A stretch of DNA of 64,000 bases, taken from the NCBI RefSeq assembly GCF_004168255.1, contig NZ_SEWG01000001.1, positions 186,001 through 250,000 of the forward strand. The letters run 5' to 3'. The DNA is from Mucilaginibacter terrigena (lineage in GTDB: Bacteria; Bacteroidota; Bacteroidia; Sphingobacteriales; Sphingobacteriaceae). Positions within the stretch are counted from its first letter, which is position 1. Each line of letters begins with the position of its first letter. The translations under genes were made by a program, and so were the position numbers. The notes beneath the pieces are model-generated. The model was not told where the DNA came from. It saw only the letters and a list, made by a program, of their open reading frames with translations, and did no database searches. Shown piece after piece: positions 24,223 to 34,153 of the stretch.

Positions 24223-27200
24223 ATGAGAAAACATTTACTTCTCTCAATTATTTTCCTGTTTACTGCTGCAGTTACCTTTGCACAGGTAACTACAAGCAGT
24301 ATGGCAGGGCTTATCAAGGATGGCAAAGGCGAAACCTTGATTGGCGCCACCGTAAGGGCAACACATCAGCCAAGCGGAACCAATTACGCCATCACAACAA
24401 ACGTTGACGGCCGTTTCACCATAAACAACATGCGTGTAGGCGGGCCTTACACGGTAGTTATCTCGTACATCGGTTTTGAAACCGCTACAATTAACGACGT
24501 GTACTTAAGACTGGGCGAATCGTACGTTTTAAATCAAACCCTTAATCAAACAGGTGTTTCATTATCCGAAGTAAAGATCACCGGCCGCAGGGACCAGGTA
24601 TTAAACAGCCACAGAACAGGTGCTTCTACCAATATTGGCCGCACCCAGCTGGAAAATTTACCTACTTCGAGCCGTTCTTTGCAGGATTTTACGCGTTTAA
24701 CACCCCAGGCAAGCGGTAACTCATTTGGCGGTTCAAGCAATCGCTATAACAATATCACAATAGATGGTGCTGTTAACAACGATGTATTTGGATTATCTTC
24801 ATCGGGCACACCGGGCGGGCAGGCCAGCACGCAGCCTATAGCCCTGGATGCGATCCAGGAAATACAGGTAGTACTTGCCCCTTACGATGTAACCCTGGGT
24901 AATTTTACCGGCGCCGGCGTTAACGCTGTTACGCGCTCTGGTACAAATACGGTAGAAGGATCGGTTTATTATTACAATAAAAGCAACAGCCTTTCAGGTA
25001 AAAACGTATTAACAGGCGCAAAGTCTGCCAATTACAGCGACTTGCAATATGGTATCCGTATTGGCGGCCCTATCATCAAAAACAAATTGTTCTTTTTTGC
25101 AAACGCGGAATTAGGCAGAAGGCACAGCCCTTTATCAAACAACGCAGGCGAAGCAGGCGCCCCTGTATCAACAGCTACTGCAAAAGCCATTGCCGACTAT
25201 ACTTTACAGAAGTACAAATATGATGTAGGTTCTTACGACAGCCAGGACCTTTCAAGAGAAAACAATAAAGTATTTGGTAAAATTGACTGGAACATAAGCG
25301 ATAAGCATCAGCTAACATTACGTTACAACTATATAGATGCATTTGATGATAACTTAACCCGCTCGGGCACCTTATTTTCATTTGGTAACAATGCCTACAA
25401 GTTTGCTAATAAACAACACGTAGGTATTATTGAGCTTAGAAGTAACTTTAGCCAGCGTTTTTCAAACAACCTGATACTGGGCTATACCCGCGTTAGGGAC
25501 GCCAGGGAAACAGCAGGTGCACTATTCCCATCGGTGCAGATTAACAAGATCGATAACGTTTCTGCAAATAGTGTGGTATTCGGTTCTGAAAGAAGCTCGG
25601 TAGCAAACCAGTTAGATCAGGATATATTTGAATTTACTGATAACTTCAAGATAAACTTAGGTTTACACAATATCACCATAGGTACCCACAATGAGTTTTT
25701 CTCGTTCAGGAATTTATTTATAAACAACTCTAACGGCAGGTGGACCTACGATAATTTAAATGATTATCTTACTGATAAAGCTCCTTTATCGGTTGCTGCT
25801 ACAGTTTCGCGCGTGCCGGGCGATGCATTTCCTGCTGCTAAATTTAACGCGGCCCAGTTAGGCTTTTATGCACAGGATGAATTTCAGCCAACAACCGGCT
25901 TAAAGATCACAGCAGGTATAAGGGTTGATGTACCGGTATTTGGCGATAAGCCATTGCGTAACCCTTTAATAGAGCAATCTTTCCCAGGTTATACAACCAA
26001 CAGAACGCCAAGCACAAAACCGTTGTTTTCTCCGCGCATAGGGTTTAATTATGATGTTTTGGGCGACAGGTCTATTCAGCTGCGTGGTGGTACAGGTATT
26101 TTTACAGGCCGTGTGCCTTTTGTTTGGTTATCTAACCAATACGGGTCAAGCGGTATGTTATTTAGCACTATTGATGTTAAAAGCACAGGTACGTCGGGTA
26201 CTGTTGACCCAAATCTTCAGTTTGAACCGGATGCAACCAAGCAGGGAACAGTTGGTACAGGATCTAACAGGGCCGAGGTTGACCTGGTTAGTAACAACTT
26301 TAAAATACCGCAGGTTTTTAGAAGCAACTTAGCTGCCGATTTTAAATTGCCTTATGGTATTATTGGTACTTTAGAAGGTATTTATACTAAAACCTTAAAT
26401 AACGTTGTTTACAGCGATCTTAACTTAAAACAACCTAACGTTAATGGCAGCGGTGCCGCGGTTACTTTAAACCCAGCATATTCTAATGGTGCCGATACAA
26501 GGTTAGTTTATGGCCCGCGTGTTGATAACACCAACTTTACTAACGTTATATTATTAAGTAACTCAAACAAGGGTTATACTTATAACTTAACCGCGCAATT
26601 GCAAAAAACATTTGATAATGGCTTTTCGGCAATGGTAGCTTATACCAATACCAAAGCACAATCTGTTAACGATGGTGCAAGCAGCACGGCTTTATCTAAC
26701 TGGGAATTTGTGCAGATTGTGAACGACCCGAACAACCCATCGTTAGCCACATCTAATTACCAAACCCGCCATAGGATAGTAGGTTCTGCAGCGTATAGCA
26801 TAAGCTATGGCCGTAACAAAAACTTCTCAACCGGCGTGTCGTTATTTTATGCAGGTTTTTCGGGCCAGCCCTTTACATACCTGTATAATGGCGATTTAAA
26901 TGGCGACGGCCGTACAGGCAACGATTTGTTATACATCCCTAAAAGCCAGTCGGATATTAAGTTACTTCCATTAAATGCTTCGGGTTCGGCGCCTGCTCAA
27001 ACCGCAGACCAGGAATGGGCGGCATTAAACTCGTTCATCCAAAACGACCCTTATTTGAGCAAACACCGTGGCGAGTACGCTAAACGTAATGGTGCAAGCG
27101 CTCCTTTTCAACATCAGTTTGATTTTAGGGTTACCCAGGATATTGGTGGTATAATCAGCGGTTCTAAAAATCGTATACAGCTAACGTTTGACATATTTAA

Positions 27201-27405
27201 CGTTGGTAACCTGTTGAATAAGCATTGGGGACGCCAATACTTAGTTACAAACCAGGCAGTTACTTTGGTTAACTATGTTTCTAATGCCGATATAACCAAA
27301 GCGGGTTATACATTCAGGGCTCCTACAAACAATGTTGGCTATACAACTTCTCCATTTGGTTCTGCTTGGACAGGCCAGTTTGGGGTAAGGTATTTGTTTA
27401 ACTAA
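24223..27405 (+). CDS. TonB-dependent outer-membrane receptor, Oar-like
   Basis: A 1060-residue outer-membrane transporter. A signal peptide (to TFA-Q) is followed by a carboxypeptidase-regulatory-like beta sandwich (about 25-110), the plug domain (about 120-240, with TSSRSLQDFTRLTPQASGN and an NDVFGLSS stretch), and a large beta-barrel rich in aromatic and Asn residues. The end matches Oar-type barrels (QLTFDIFNVGNLLNKHWG...GVRYLFN). No SusD-like lipoprotein follows, so it is not a SusCD polysaccharide pair; Oar-like receptors are linked to protein export and adhesion in other species, but the ligand here is unknown. It is monocistronic, with a terminator at 27423; energy would come from a TonB such as the gene at 34913. 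Confidence 0.92.
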   Translation: MRKHLLLSIIFLFTAAVTFAQVTTSSMAGLIKDGKGETLIGATVRATHQPSGTNYAITTNVDGRFTINNMRVGGPYTVVISYIGFETATINDVYLRLGESYVLNQTLNQTGVSLSEVKITGRRDQVLNSHRTGASTNIGRTQLENLPTSSRSLQDFTRLTPQASGNSFGGSSNRYNNITIDGAVNNDVFGLSSSGTPGGQASTQPIALDAIQEIQVVLAPYDVTLGNFTGAGVNAVTRSGTNTVEGSVYYYNKSNSLSGKNVLTGAKSANYSDLQYGIRIGGPIIKNKLFFFANAELGRRHSPLSNNAGEAGAPVSTATAKAIADYTLQKYKYDVGSYDSQDLSRENNKVFGKIDWNISDKHQLTLRYNYIDAFDDNLTRSGTLFSFGNNAYKFANKQHVGIIELRSNFSQRFSNNLILGYTRVRDARETAGALFPSVQINKIDNVSANSVVFGSERSSVANQLDQDIFEFTDNFKINLGLHNITIGTHNEFFSFRNLFINNSNGRWTYDNLNDYLTDKAPLSVAATVSRVPGDAFPAAKFNAAQLGFYAQDEFQPTTGLKITAGIRVDVPVFGDKPLRNPLIEQSFPGYTTNRTPSTKPLFSPRIGFNYDVLGDRSIQLRGGTGIFTGRVPFVWLSNQYGSSGMLFSTIDVKSTGTSGTVDPNLQFEPDATKQGTVGTGSNRAEVDLVSNNFKIPQVFRSNLAADFKLPYGIIGTLEGIYTKTLNNVVYSDLNLKQPNVNGSGAAVTLNPAYSNGADTRLVYGPRVDNTNFTNVILLSNSNKGYTYNLTAQLQKTFDNGFSAMVAYTNTKAQSVNDGASSTALSNWEFVQIVNDPNNPSLATSNYQTRHRIVGSAAYSISYGRNKNFSTGVSLFYAGFSGQPFTYLYNGDLNGDGRTGNDLLYIPKSQSDIKLLPLNASGSAPAQTADQEWAALNSFIQNDPYLSKHRGEYAKRNGASAPFQHQFDFRVTQDIGGIISGSKNRIQLTFDIFNVGNLLNKHWGRQYLVTNQAVTLVNYVSNADITKAGYTFRAPTNNVGYTTSPFGSAWTGQFGVRYLFN

Positions 27406-27422
27406 CTATCCGTTTTAATAAT

Positions 27423-27455
27423 AAAAAGCCTCCCGAAAACCGGGAGGCTTTTTTT
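27423..27455 (+). terminator. Terminator after the TonB-dependent receptor
   Basis: AAAAAGCCTCCCG / CGGGAGGCTTTTT perfect stem with T-run. Confidence 0.95.
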
Positions 27456-27480
27456 GTGAGGTTTTCCGGGATATTTACAT

Positions 27481-27520
27481 AACAAAAGAAGGCCCCGCAT
27501 TTCCGGGGCCTTCTTTTGTT
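27481..27520 (-). terminator. Strong terminator after purM
   Basis: A perfect 17-bp stem (AACAAAAGAAGGCCCCG, loop CATTTC, CGGGGCCTTCTTTTGTT). It is symmetric and sits just past the purM stop on the minus strand. Confidence 0.93.
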
Positions 27521-27537
27521 ATAAATGTTATAGTTTT

Positions 27538-28719
27538 TTAATTATAAACAAACTCGCCGTAAGGTGAGGTAATGGTAACCTGCTTTTTATCCGCAGCTTC
27601 TACACGGCCTATGATCTGCGCATCAACCTTAAAACTTTTTGATATGGCTATGATATCGTTTGCAATATCCTGCGGCACATAAAGCTCCATACGGTGCCCC
27701 ATGTTAAACACTTTGTACATTTCCTGCCAGCTGGTGTCAGATTCTTCCTGGATCAGCTTAAACAAAGGCGGGATAGGGAACAGGTTATTTTTGATGATGT
27801 GCAGGTTATCAATAAAGTGCAGCACCTTGGTTTGTGCGCCGCCGCTGCAATGCACCATGCCGTTTACCCGGTTGCGGTACCTATCCAATATGGTTTTAAT
27901 AATAGGGGCATAGGTACGCGTTGCAGATAATACCAGTTTACCGGCTGCGATAGTTTCACCATTACCGATGTCAATTTTATCGGTAAGGGTTTTGCTGCCG
28001 CTAAAAACCAGGTCCTGTGGTACGGCAGGGTCAAAGCTTTCGCTGTATTTGCTGGCGATGGTTTTATTAAACACATCGTGGCGGGCCGATGTAAGGCCAT
28101 TAGAGCCCATACCGCCGTTGTATTCCTTTTCGTAGGTAGCTTGCCCGTATGATGCCAGCCCAACAATAACATCGCCGGGTTTAATGCGGTCGTTTGATAT
28201 CACATCGGCCCGTTTCATCCGGCAGGTAACAGTGCTATCTACTATAATGGTGCGCACCAGGTCGCCTACATCGGCGGTTTCGCCGCCTGTTGAGTAAATG
28301 CCTATCCCTGCTTCACGCAGTTCAGCCAGGATCTCTTCGGTACCGTTAATGATAGCGGCTATCACTTCGCCGGGTATCAGGTTTTTATTGCGGCCGATGG
28401 TTGATGATAGCAGGATATTATCTGTAGCGCCTACGCAAAGCAGGTCGTCCAGGTTCATGATAATGGCATCCTGCGCAATGCCGCGCCAAACAGATATGTC
28501 GCCGGTTTCTTTCCAGTAGGTATAAGCTAATGACGATTTTGTGCCCGCGCCGTCGGCATGCATAATATTACAATACGCGGCATCACCAGTTAAAATATCA
28601 GGGACTATTTTACAGAAAGCCTTTGGGAAGATTCCTTTATCAATGTTTTTAATGGCGTTATGTACATCATCTTTTGATGCCGATACGCCCCGTTGATCAT
28701 ATCTTTGCGGAGAAGTCAT
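27538..28719 (-). CDS. purM: Phosphoribosylformylglycinamidine cyclo-ligase (AIR synthase)
   Basis: A 393-residue ATP-dependent enzyme of purine synthesis that closes the imidazole ring of AIR from FGAM. It has the PurM-fold opening YDQRGVSASKDD, IMHADGAGTKSSLAY, the MNLDDLLCVGA metal/ATP segment, IYSTGGETADVGDLVRTI and GLASYGQATYEKE. The sequence is of the longer Bacteroidota type (about 390 residues, against about 345 in E. coli). ATG 28719 is the start: the in-frame TTG at 28725 sits in the promoter box TATATTTG (28723-28730), which predicts a leaderless mRNA. purL is in the same window but in a separate unit. Confidence 0.93.
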   Translation of the reverse strand: MTSPQRYDQRGVSASKDDVHNAIKNIDKGIFPKAFCKIVPDILTGDAAYCNIMHADGAGTKSSLAYTYWKETGDISVWRGIAQDAIIMNLDDLLCVGATDNILLSSTIGRNKNLIPGEVIAAIINGTEEILAELREAGIGIYSTGGETADVGDLVRTIIVDSTVTCRMKRADVISNDRIKPGDVIVGLASYGQATYEKEYNGGMGSNGLTSARHDVFNKTIASKYSESFDPAVPQDLVFSGSKTLTDKIDIGNGETIAAGKLVLSATRTYAPIIKTILDRYRNRVNGMVHCSGGAQTKVLHFIDNLHIIKNNLFPIPPLFKLIQEESDTSWQEMYKVFNMGHRMELYVPQDIANDIIAISKSFKVDAQIIGRVEAADKKQVTITSPYGEFVYN

Positions 28720-28722
28720 GGG

Positions 28723-28730
28723 CAAATATA
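28723..28730 (-). promoter_or_regulatory. -7 promoter box (TATATTTG) for purM
   Basis: A perfect TAnnTTTG match whose last base is four bases from the ATG, so transcription should begin at the start codon. Confidence 0.65.
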
Positions 28731-28763
28731 CTGCTTAATCATATTCCCTTAACTACTGATTTG

Positions 28764-28771
28764 TATCTTTG
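28764..28771 (+). promoter_or_regulatory. -7 promoter box (TATCTTTG) for the ClC gene
   Basis: A perfect TAnnTTTG match 60 bases before ATG 28831, divergent from purM. Confidence 0.55.
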
Positions 28772-28830
28772 TATAATTCTTAACCTGTTGTGCATCATTT
28801 TCCCTGATGTCTTGCAGATCATAAAATAAT

Positions 28831-30240
28831 ATGGTATTTATAATTTGGCTAAGGCTGCATCTAAAAAAATCTTTTGACAGGATCCGAAACGAAAATTTAA
28901 AAAAGAATGCGCTTACAGCCATTCCATTTTGGATAGCGTCGGTAATAACGGGTTTAATAGCCGTATTATACACCAAATTATTTGTAGCTGCCGAAAATTT
29001 AACCGGTTATTTAATAGGTAACCACAGCTGGTTACTGTTTATCCTGATGCCGCTTTGTTTCTTAACCGCATGGTTATTGGTAAAACAGATGGCGCCATAT
29101 GCAAAAGGCAGCGGCATCCCACAGGTAATGGCCGCGATACAAATCTCGGGCCCACGTAATGGCGAAAAAGTTAATAAATTTTTAAGTTTAAGAATAATAC
29201 TGGTAAAGGTAGCATCCAGCCTGGTTATGGCGCTGGGCGGCGGGGCTATAGGCCGCGAGGGGCCAACCATTCAAATAGCAGCATCTATATTTAAAATGGT
29301 TTACCAGGTGCTGCCTAAATGGTGGCCAAAAATATCCAAGCGTAATATGTTGGTTACAGGTGCTGCTGCAGGACTTGCCGCTGCATTTAATACACCCTTG
29401 GGGGGTATTGTATTTGCTATTGAAGAGCTTACTAAAACACACTTTAGTTATTTTAAAACCGCGATATTTTCATCCGTCATCATCGCGGGCTTATCCGCGC
29501 AAGCGTTATTGGGTCCATACTTATACCTTGGCTATCCAAAAATTGATAGCCTGTCCCCATATGTTTTTTTGGGCGTACTGCTTGTGGCGGTTATTTCCGG
29601 GTTACTGGGCAGCTCGATGTCGAAACTGATATTGGCCATTTTTGCCTGGAAAGCGAAATTTAAATTTACTTACAACCACGTTTTGTATGTTGCCGGTTGC
29701 GCCATTATTATGGCAGGCATTGCCGTTTTTATTGATACGGGTGTGTTAGGTTCAGGTAAAGAGTTGATGCAGACCACCTTATTTACATCGGCCAAATATT
29801 CGGCTTGGTACACACCAATATTGCGTATTACGGGGCCGTTGTTATCATTTACAACAGGCTCGTCCGGCGGTATTTTTGCGCCGGCGCTTGCAGCAGGTGC
29901 CAGTGTGGGTTCGTTAGTTTCGGGCTGGTTCCGCTTGTCGGATGCCAATTCAAATTTATTGATACTGGCGGGTATGGTTGGCTTCTTAACAGGAGTTACC
30001 CGGTCGCCATTTACATCGGTAATATTGGTATTGGAAATGACAGACAGGCACAGCGTAATATTTCACCTGATATTAGCCGGCATGGTAGCCAGTTTGGTAT
30101 CCATCATTATAGATAAGCACTCGTTATACGATCACCTTAAGGTGCAATACATAAAAGAGATTGAAAGCCACGAGGAAATTGAGGAACTACCCGATGAGGA
30201 AAAGGATGTGCCAGTTGAGAAAGATCGCGATAAAGAATAA
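28831..30240 (+). CDS. ClC-family chloride/proton antiporter
   Basis: A 469-residue inner-membrane protein with 16-18 predicted helices. The three chloride-selectivity motifs are intact: GSGIPQV, GREGPTIQ (gating Glu about 143) and GSSGGIFAPALA. The internal proton Glu is also present in GIVFAIEEL, so this should be an antiporter exchanging two chlorides for one proton, not a channel. The tail is acidic and has no CBS domains. It may help with acid resistance or charge balance. It is divergent from purM and stands alone before glutamine synthetase on the opposite strand. Confidence 0.93.
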   Translation: MVFIIWLRLHLKKSFDRIRNENLKKNALTAIPFWIASVITGLIAVLYTKLFVAAENLTGYLIGNHSWLLFILMPLCFLTAWLLVKQMAPYAKGSGIPQVMAAIQISGPRNGEKVNKFLSLRIILVKVASSLVMALGGGAIGREGPTIQIAASIFKMVYQVLPKWWPKISKRNMLVTGAAAGLAAAFNTPLGGIVFAIEELTKTHFSYFKTAIFSSVIIAGLSAQALLGPYLYLGYPKIDSLSPYVFLGVLLVAVISGLLGSSMSKLILAIFAWKAKFKFTYNHVLYVAGCAIIMAGIAVFIDTGVLGSGKELMQTTLFTSAKYSAWYTPILRITGPLLSFTTGSSGGIFAPALAAGASVGSLVSGWFRLSDANSNLLILAGMVGFLTGVTRSPFTSVILVLEMTDRHSVIFHLILAGMVASLVSIIIDKHSLYDHLKVQYIKEIESHEEIEELPDEEKDVPVEKDRDKE

Positions 30241-30287
30241 AGTGAAAATGAACCAGGTAGGCTTTCCCACCTGGCTCATTAATAGGT

Positions 30288-32462
30288 TTATTTTATAAAT
30301 AACAACTCCCTGAATTTAGGCAGCGGCCAAAGCGAGTCGTCAACCAGTTGCTCCAGTTTGTCAACCCGGTAACGAATAGGCTGGAAATAGCTTTTCACCT
30401 TCTCATCATAATCAATGGCGCGGTCGCGCACATCCTCAATTACGTTCGCCTTTTTGCGTTCGTTTATCATTTCCTGTACGTTATCCTTAATAAAGTTTAC
30501 ATGCTCGGCTATTTGATTTATAATATCAAGCTGTGCCGCGTAAGTGCTTTTATCAAGGCCAAGGTCTTTTAAACCCTTTACGTTCTCAATCAGTTTGGAT
30601 TGATACTCGATAGCGGCCGGAATAATAATGTTCATTACCAGTTCGCCAATAACGCGGGCTTCAATTTGCAATTTTTTGTAATAGCTGTCCAGCAATATTT
30701 CGTGGCGGGCGTGTGCTTCACGTTTAGTAAATACGCCTGTTTCGGCAAAAAGTTCGGCTGTTTTCTCAGATATAAAGGCATCAAGGGCCTTAGGCGTGGT
30801 TTTAATATTGGCCAGGCCCCGGCTTTCGGCTTCTTTTTCCCATTCTTCGCTGTAGCCGTTGCCTTCAAAGCGGATGTTTCTCGATTCTTTGATGTAACGT
30901 TTGATGATGGTCATTAAGGCCACATCTTTTTTCTCGCCTTTTTTGATCAGCTTATCAACGTCCGTTTTAAATTTTCTAAGCTGGTCGGCCATGATCAGGT
31001 TCAACACCGTCATTGGGCTGGCCGAATTGGCTGACGAGCCCACCGCGCGCAACTCAAACTTGTTGCCGGTAAACGCGAATGGCGATGTGCGGTTACGGTC
31101 GGTGTTATCCCTAAGTATCTGCGGTATTTTAGGGATACCCTGCCAAAGCGAGTTTTCCTCCTTTATTTTTTTGCTCAGGCGCGATGTATCTATCTCGTCT
31201 AAAAGTTCGCTGAGCTGGCTGCCCAAAAAGATAGATATAATTGCAGGAGGGGCTTCGTTGGCACCCAAACGATGATCGTTATTTACTGATGCTATAGATG
31301 CCCTTAGCAAATCGGCGTGTTCATATACCGCTTTAATGGTGTTCACAAAAAAGGTAAGGAACATCAGGTTATTCTTAGGTGTTTTGCCCGGCGATAAAAG
31401 GTTTTTGCCAGTATTGGTTATAAGCGACCAATTATTGTGCTTACCCGAGCCATTTATGCCGGCGTAGGGTTTCTCGTGCAGCAATACTTTAAAATGATGG
31501 CGCTTGGCAACCCTATCCATTATATCCATCAATAGTTGGTTATGGTCAATGGCCAGGTTTATTTCCTCGTAAACAGGTGCGCACTCAAACTGCGATGGCG
31601 CAACTTCGTTATGGCGTGTTTTTAGCGGGATTCCTAATTGCAAAGCTTCGGTTTCCATTTCCTGCATAAAGGCGTAAGCCCGGCTCGGTATCGACCCAAA
31701 ATAGTGATCTTCCAGTTGCTGGTTTTTGGCCGACATATGGCCAAACAGCGTGCGGCCGGTAAGGAACAAGTCGGGGCGGGCATTAAACAGGGCTATATCC
31801 ACCAAAAAATACTCCTGCTCGATACCTAAGGAAGCGTTTACCTTTTCTATGCTCTTATCAAAATAATGGCAAACATCTACCGCGGCTTTATCTAAAACGC
31901 TTAGCGCTTTTAGTAATGGTACTTTATAATCGAGCGCCTCGCCGGTGTACGATACAAACACGGTAGGTATGCACAGCGTACGGCCTATTATAAATGCCGG
32001 CGACGATGGGTCCCAGGCGGTATAGCCGCGGGCCTCAAAAGTATTGCGGATACCACCGCTGGGGAAACTTGAGGCGTCGGGCTCCTGTTGTGCCAGGGCA
32101 TCCCCGCTAAAACGCTCAATTGCGCCGCCATCGCTGGTTGGCTCAAAAAAGGCATCGTGTTTTTCGGCAGTGGTACCTGTTAAGGGCTGAAACCAATGTG
32201 TGTAGTGCGTAGCGCCTTTACCCATTGCCCACGACCGCATAGATGAAGCCACCTGCTCGGCCATATCACGGGGGATAGGCACGCCATTATCTATAGAATC
32301 GATAATAACACTGTAAGCATCCTTAGAAAGAAACTCCTTCATTTTTTTCTTATCAAACACATTTACACCAAAGTAGTCGGATATTTTGGATGATGGGAGT
32401 TTGATTTCGGGGGTTTCGCGGTTTAGCACGGCGCTAAGGGCCTGAAAACGGATATTAGGCAT
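30288..32462 (-). CDS. glnN: Glutamine synthetase type III
   Basis: A 724-residue GSIII enzyme that joins ammonia to glutamate with ATP. This large dodecameric form is typical of Bacteroidota and some cyanobacteria. Motifs include the N-terminal GSIII block (KISDYFGVNVF), THYTHWFQPLTG, the ATP/Glu-binding LGIEQEYFLVD, TRHNEVAPSQFECAPVYEE, and GINGSGKHNNWSL. The C-terminal helical extension of GSIII (after about 560) is complete. A promoter box TAAATTTG lies at 32485-32492. The next gene upstream (33045) encodes a porin of a kind often found with ammonium transport genes, so a nitrogen theme is possible. Confidence 0.96.
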   Translation of the reverse strand: MPNIRFQALSAVLNRETPEIKLPSSKISDYFGVNVFDKKKMKEFLSKDAYSVIIDSIDNGVPIPRDMAEQVASSMRSWAMGKGATHYTHWFQPLTGTTAEKHDAFFEPTSDGGAIERFSGDALAQQEPDASSFPSGGIRNTFEARGYTAWDPSSPAFIIGRTLCIPTVFVSYTGEALDYKVPLLKALSVLDKAAVDVCHYFDKSIEKVNASLGIEQEYFLVDIALFNARPDLFLTGRTLFGHMSAKNQQLEDHYFGSIPSRAYAFMQEMETEALQLGIPLKTRHNEVAPSQFECAPVYEEINLAIDHNQLLMDIMDRVAKRHHFKVLLHEKPYAGINGSGKHNNWSLITNTGKNLLSPGKTPKNNLMFLTFFVNTIKAVYEHADLLRASIASVNNDHRLGANEAPPAIISIFLGSQLSELLDEIDTSRLSKKIKEENSLWQGIPKIPQILRDNTDRNRTSPFAFTGNKFELRAVGSSANSASPMTVLNLIMADQLRKFKTDVDKLIKKGEKKDVALMTIIKRYIKESRNIRFEGNGYSEEWEKEAESRGLANIKTTPKALDAFISEKTAELFAETGVFTKREAHARHEILLDSYYKKLQIEARVIGELVMNIIIPAAIEYQSKLIENVKGLKDLGLDKSTYAAQLDIINQIAEHVNFIKDNVQEMINERKKANVIEDVRDRAIDYDEKVKSYFQPIRYRVDKLEQLVDDSLWPLPKFRELLFIK

Positions 32463-33044
32463 GATGATAATAATTGGTTTCGCCCAAATTTATAAAATCA
32501 TTTAAAATACTATGTGTATTTGCTCAATTTAAGTTTGAGCTAATGATAATAAGTAAAAATTCCTTTAAATAATTCGCATCCAAATCAAATCGGCTTAAAA
32601 ATTATTATAAAACGCATACTTTTTTAGCATAGTTACGTTATCAATATTTTTTTATTGATAAAGGGTGGTATTTATTTAAAAATTTACCAAATTTTCTTAT
32701 TAAAAGTTAGAAATTACATTGTGTGATGGTTTTATTTATGATTTTTTGGGTATAAATCTAATTATGTTGAAAATTTGTTACGTAATTTATTATTCTATTG
32801 TAAATAATGTTTGTTTTTATGATTTTTAATTATGTATTTAGTAAATAATTAGTAAATGAATTTATAATTGCTCCAATTATTTAAGATTTATTAATTTATT
32901 AACATATTTTTTAAATAAACCGTCAAAATTATATGATATTAACGCTAATTATATAAGCATTATGTCAATAATTTCATTTTTAAGAATAAATAAATCAAAT
33001 AATCAGCTAAATAACTTTAACAATTAAAAATTAAATTCCTTAAC
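32463..33044. promoter_or_regulatory. Long AT-rich divergent intergenic region
   Basis: 582 bases without an open frame of note and dominated by A and T, clearly richer than the flanking genes. It carries a perfect -7 box (TAAATTTG, 32485-32492, minus strand) for glutamine synthetase. For the porin, TAACTTTA near 33012 is an imperfect box. The length and composition suggest regulatory binding sites or DNA bending; no inverted repeat stood out. Confidence 0.5.
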
Positions 33045-34085
33045 ATGAAAAAAAGACTTTTACTTTTATCTTTCTTTATCGCTTCAGCATTTGCGGCCAG
33101 TGCACAGGATTCTACTAAAACAGATCCGCCGTTAACTATATCGGGTTCGGTTGATACTTACTTCAAGTACGATTTCTCAGGCTTTAAAGCACCAGCAGGC
33201 GGCCCGATAGCTCCTGGTTCGTCAAACATCCAAACCAGCTTTGGCAACGAGCAAAACTCTGTTTCTATAGGCATGATAGACCTTGCTTTGAAGAAGAAGG
33301 TTGGTAAAGCGGCTTTTGTAGGTGAGCTTAGCTTTGGCCCCCGCGGTTCATACCAATCTATTGTACCAGGCTCGGCTGGCGAAACCTTTAATATCCAGAA
33401 CTTGTATGTATCGTACGATGTTACCGATAAATTTAATTTAACGGGTGGCTTTATGGCTACGTTTATTGGATACGAAGTAATATCCCCGGTAGGCAACTTC
33501 AACTATTCTACCTCGTACCTGTTCACTAACGGCCCGTTCCAAAACGCCGGCTTTAAGGCTACATATGCTTTTACCGATAGAGTAAGCTTAATGGCAGGTG
33601 TATTCAACGATTCGTGGAACTCTTATATCTCGAATGTTGACGTATCAAATTTTGGCGCGCAGTTATTCATCAGCCCTGTAAAAGGCTGGACAGCTTACCT
33701 GAACGTGATAACCGGCCCTGTATCGGGTACCGAGTTTGATTTTACAACCGCTTACCAGATAACTGATATGTTTAAGTTAGGCTTAAACGCAGCCGACTAC
33801 AGCACAGCGCATGGTGGCAACGGTTTTAGTGGTGTAGCTGTATATCCGCAGGTTGCTGCATCTAAATCTGTATCATTTGGTTTAAGGGGCGAGTATTTTA
33901 AATTAAAAAATGGGGGGCCGGATGTAAAAGCATTTACGCTTACATCAAACATAAAAGCCGGACCGTTAACCATCATACCGGAGTTCAGGATAGATGGTGC
34001 AAGCACCGAGCAGTTTGTAAAGGGCAACCTTACCCCAACAAAAACCGCATCGCAATTTTTAATTGCGGCGGTTTACGCATTCTAA
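33045..34085 (+). CDS. Outer-membrane porin, BBP2-like
   Basis: A 346-residue secreted barrel protein. A signal peptide (to ASA-Q) is followed by a mature chain opening LTISGSVDTYFKYDF, with repeated Gly-aromatic beta strands, NEQNSVSIGMIDLALKKKVGKAAF and a C-terminus AAVYAF ending in aromatic Phe, as outer-membrane barrels do. This fits the beta-barrel porin-2 type. In Bacteroidota such porins often sit by ammonium transporter genes; here glutamine synthetase is divergent but no amt gene is seen. Substrate is unproven. A terminator follows at 34109. Confidence 0.75.
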   Translation: MKKRLLLLSFFIASAFAASAQDSTKTDPPLTISGSVDTYFKYDFSGFKAPAGGPIAPGSSNIQTSFGNEQNSVSIGMIDLALKKKVGKAAFVGELSFGPRGSYQSIVPGSAGETFNIQNLYVSYDVTDKFNLTGGFMATFIGYEVISPVGNFNYSTSYLFTNGPFQNAGFKATYAFTDRVSLMAGVFNDSWNSYISNVDVSNFGAQLFISPVKGWTAYLNVITGPVSGTEFDFTTAYQITDMFKLGLNAADYSTAHGGNGFSGVAVYPQVAASKSVSFGLRGEYFKLKNGGPDVKAFTLTSNIKAGPLTIIPEFRIDGASTEQFVKGNLTPTKTASQFLIAAVYAF

Positions 34086-34108
34086 ATTTACAACCTGACG
34101 ATTTTTTT

Positions 34109-34144
34109 TAAGCCATCCGTATAACCTGCGGATGGCTTATCTTT
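34109..34144 (+). terminator. Terminator after the porin
   Basis: TAAGCCATCCG / CGGATGGCTTA perfect stem followed by a short T-rich stretch. Confidence 0.8.
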
Positions 34145-34153
34145 ATAATATAT

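Noticed and set aside
30250..30285. Hairpin AACCAGGT...ACCTGGCT between the ClC gene and glutamine synthetase
   Set aside because: One mismatch, long loop and no T-run make it too weak to call a terminator.
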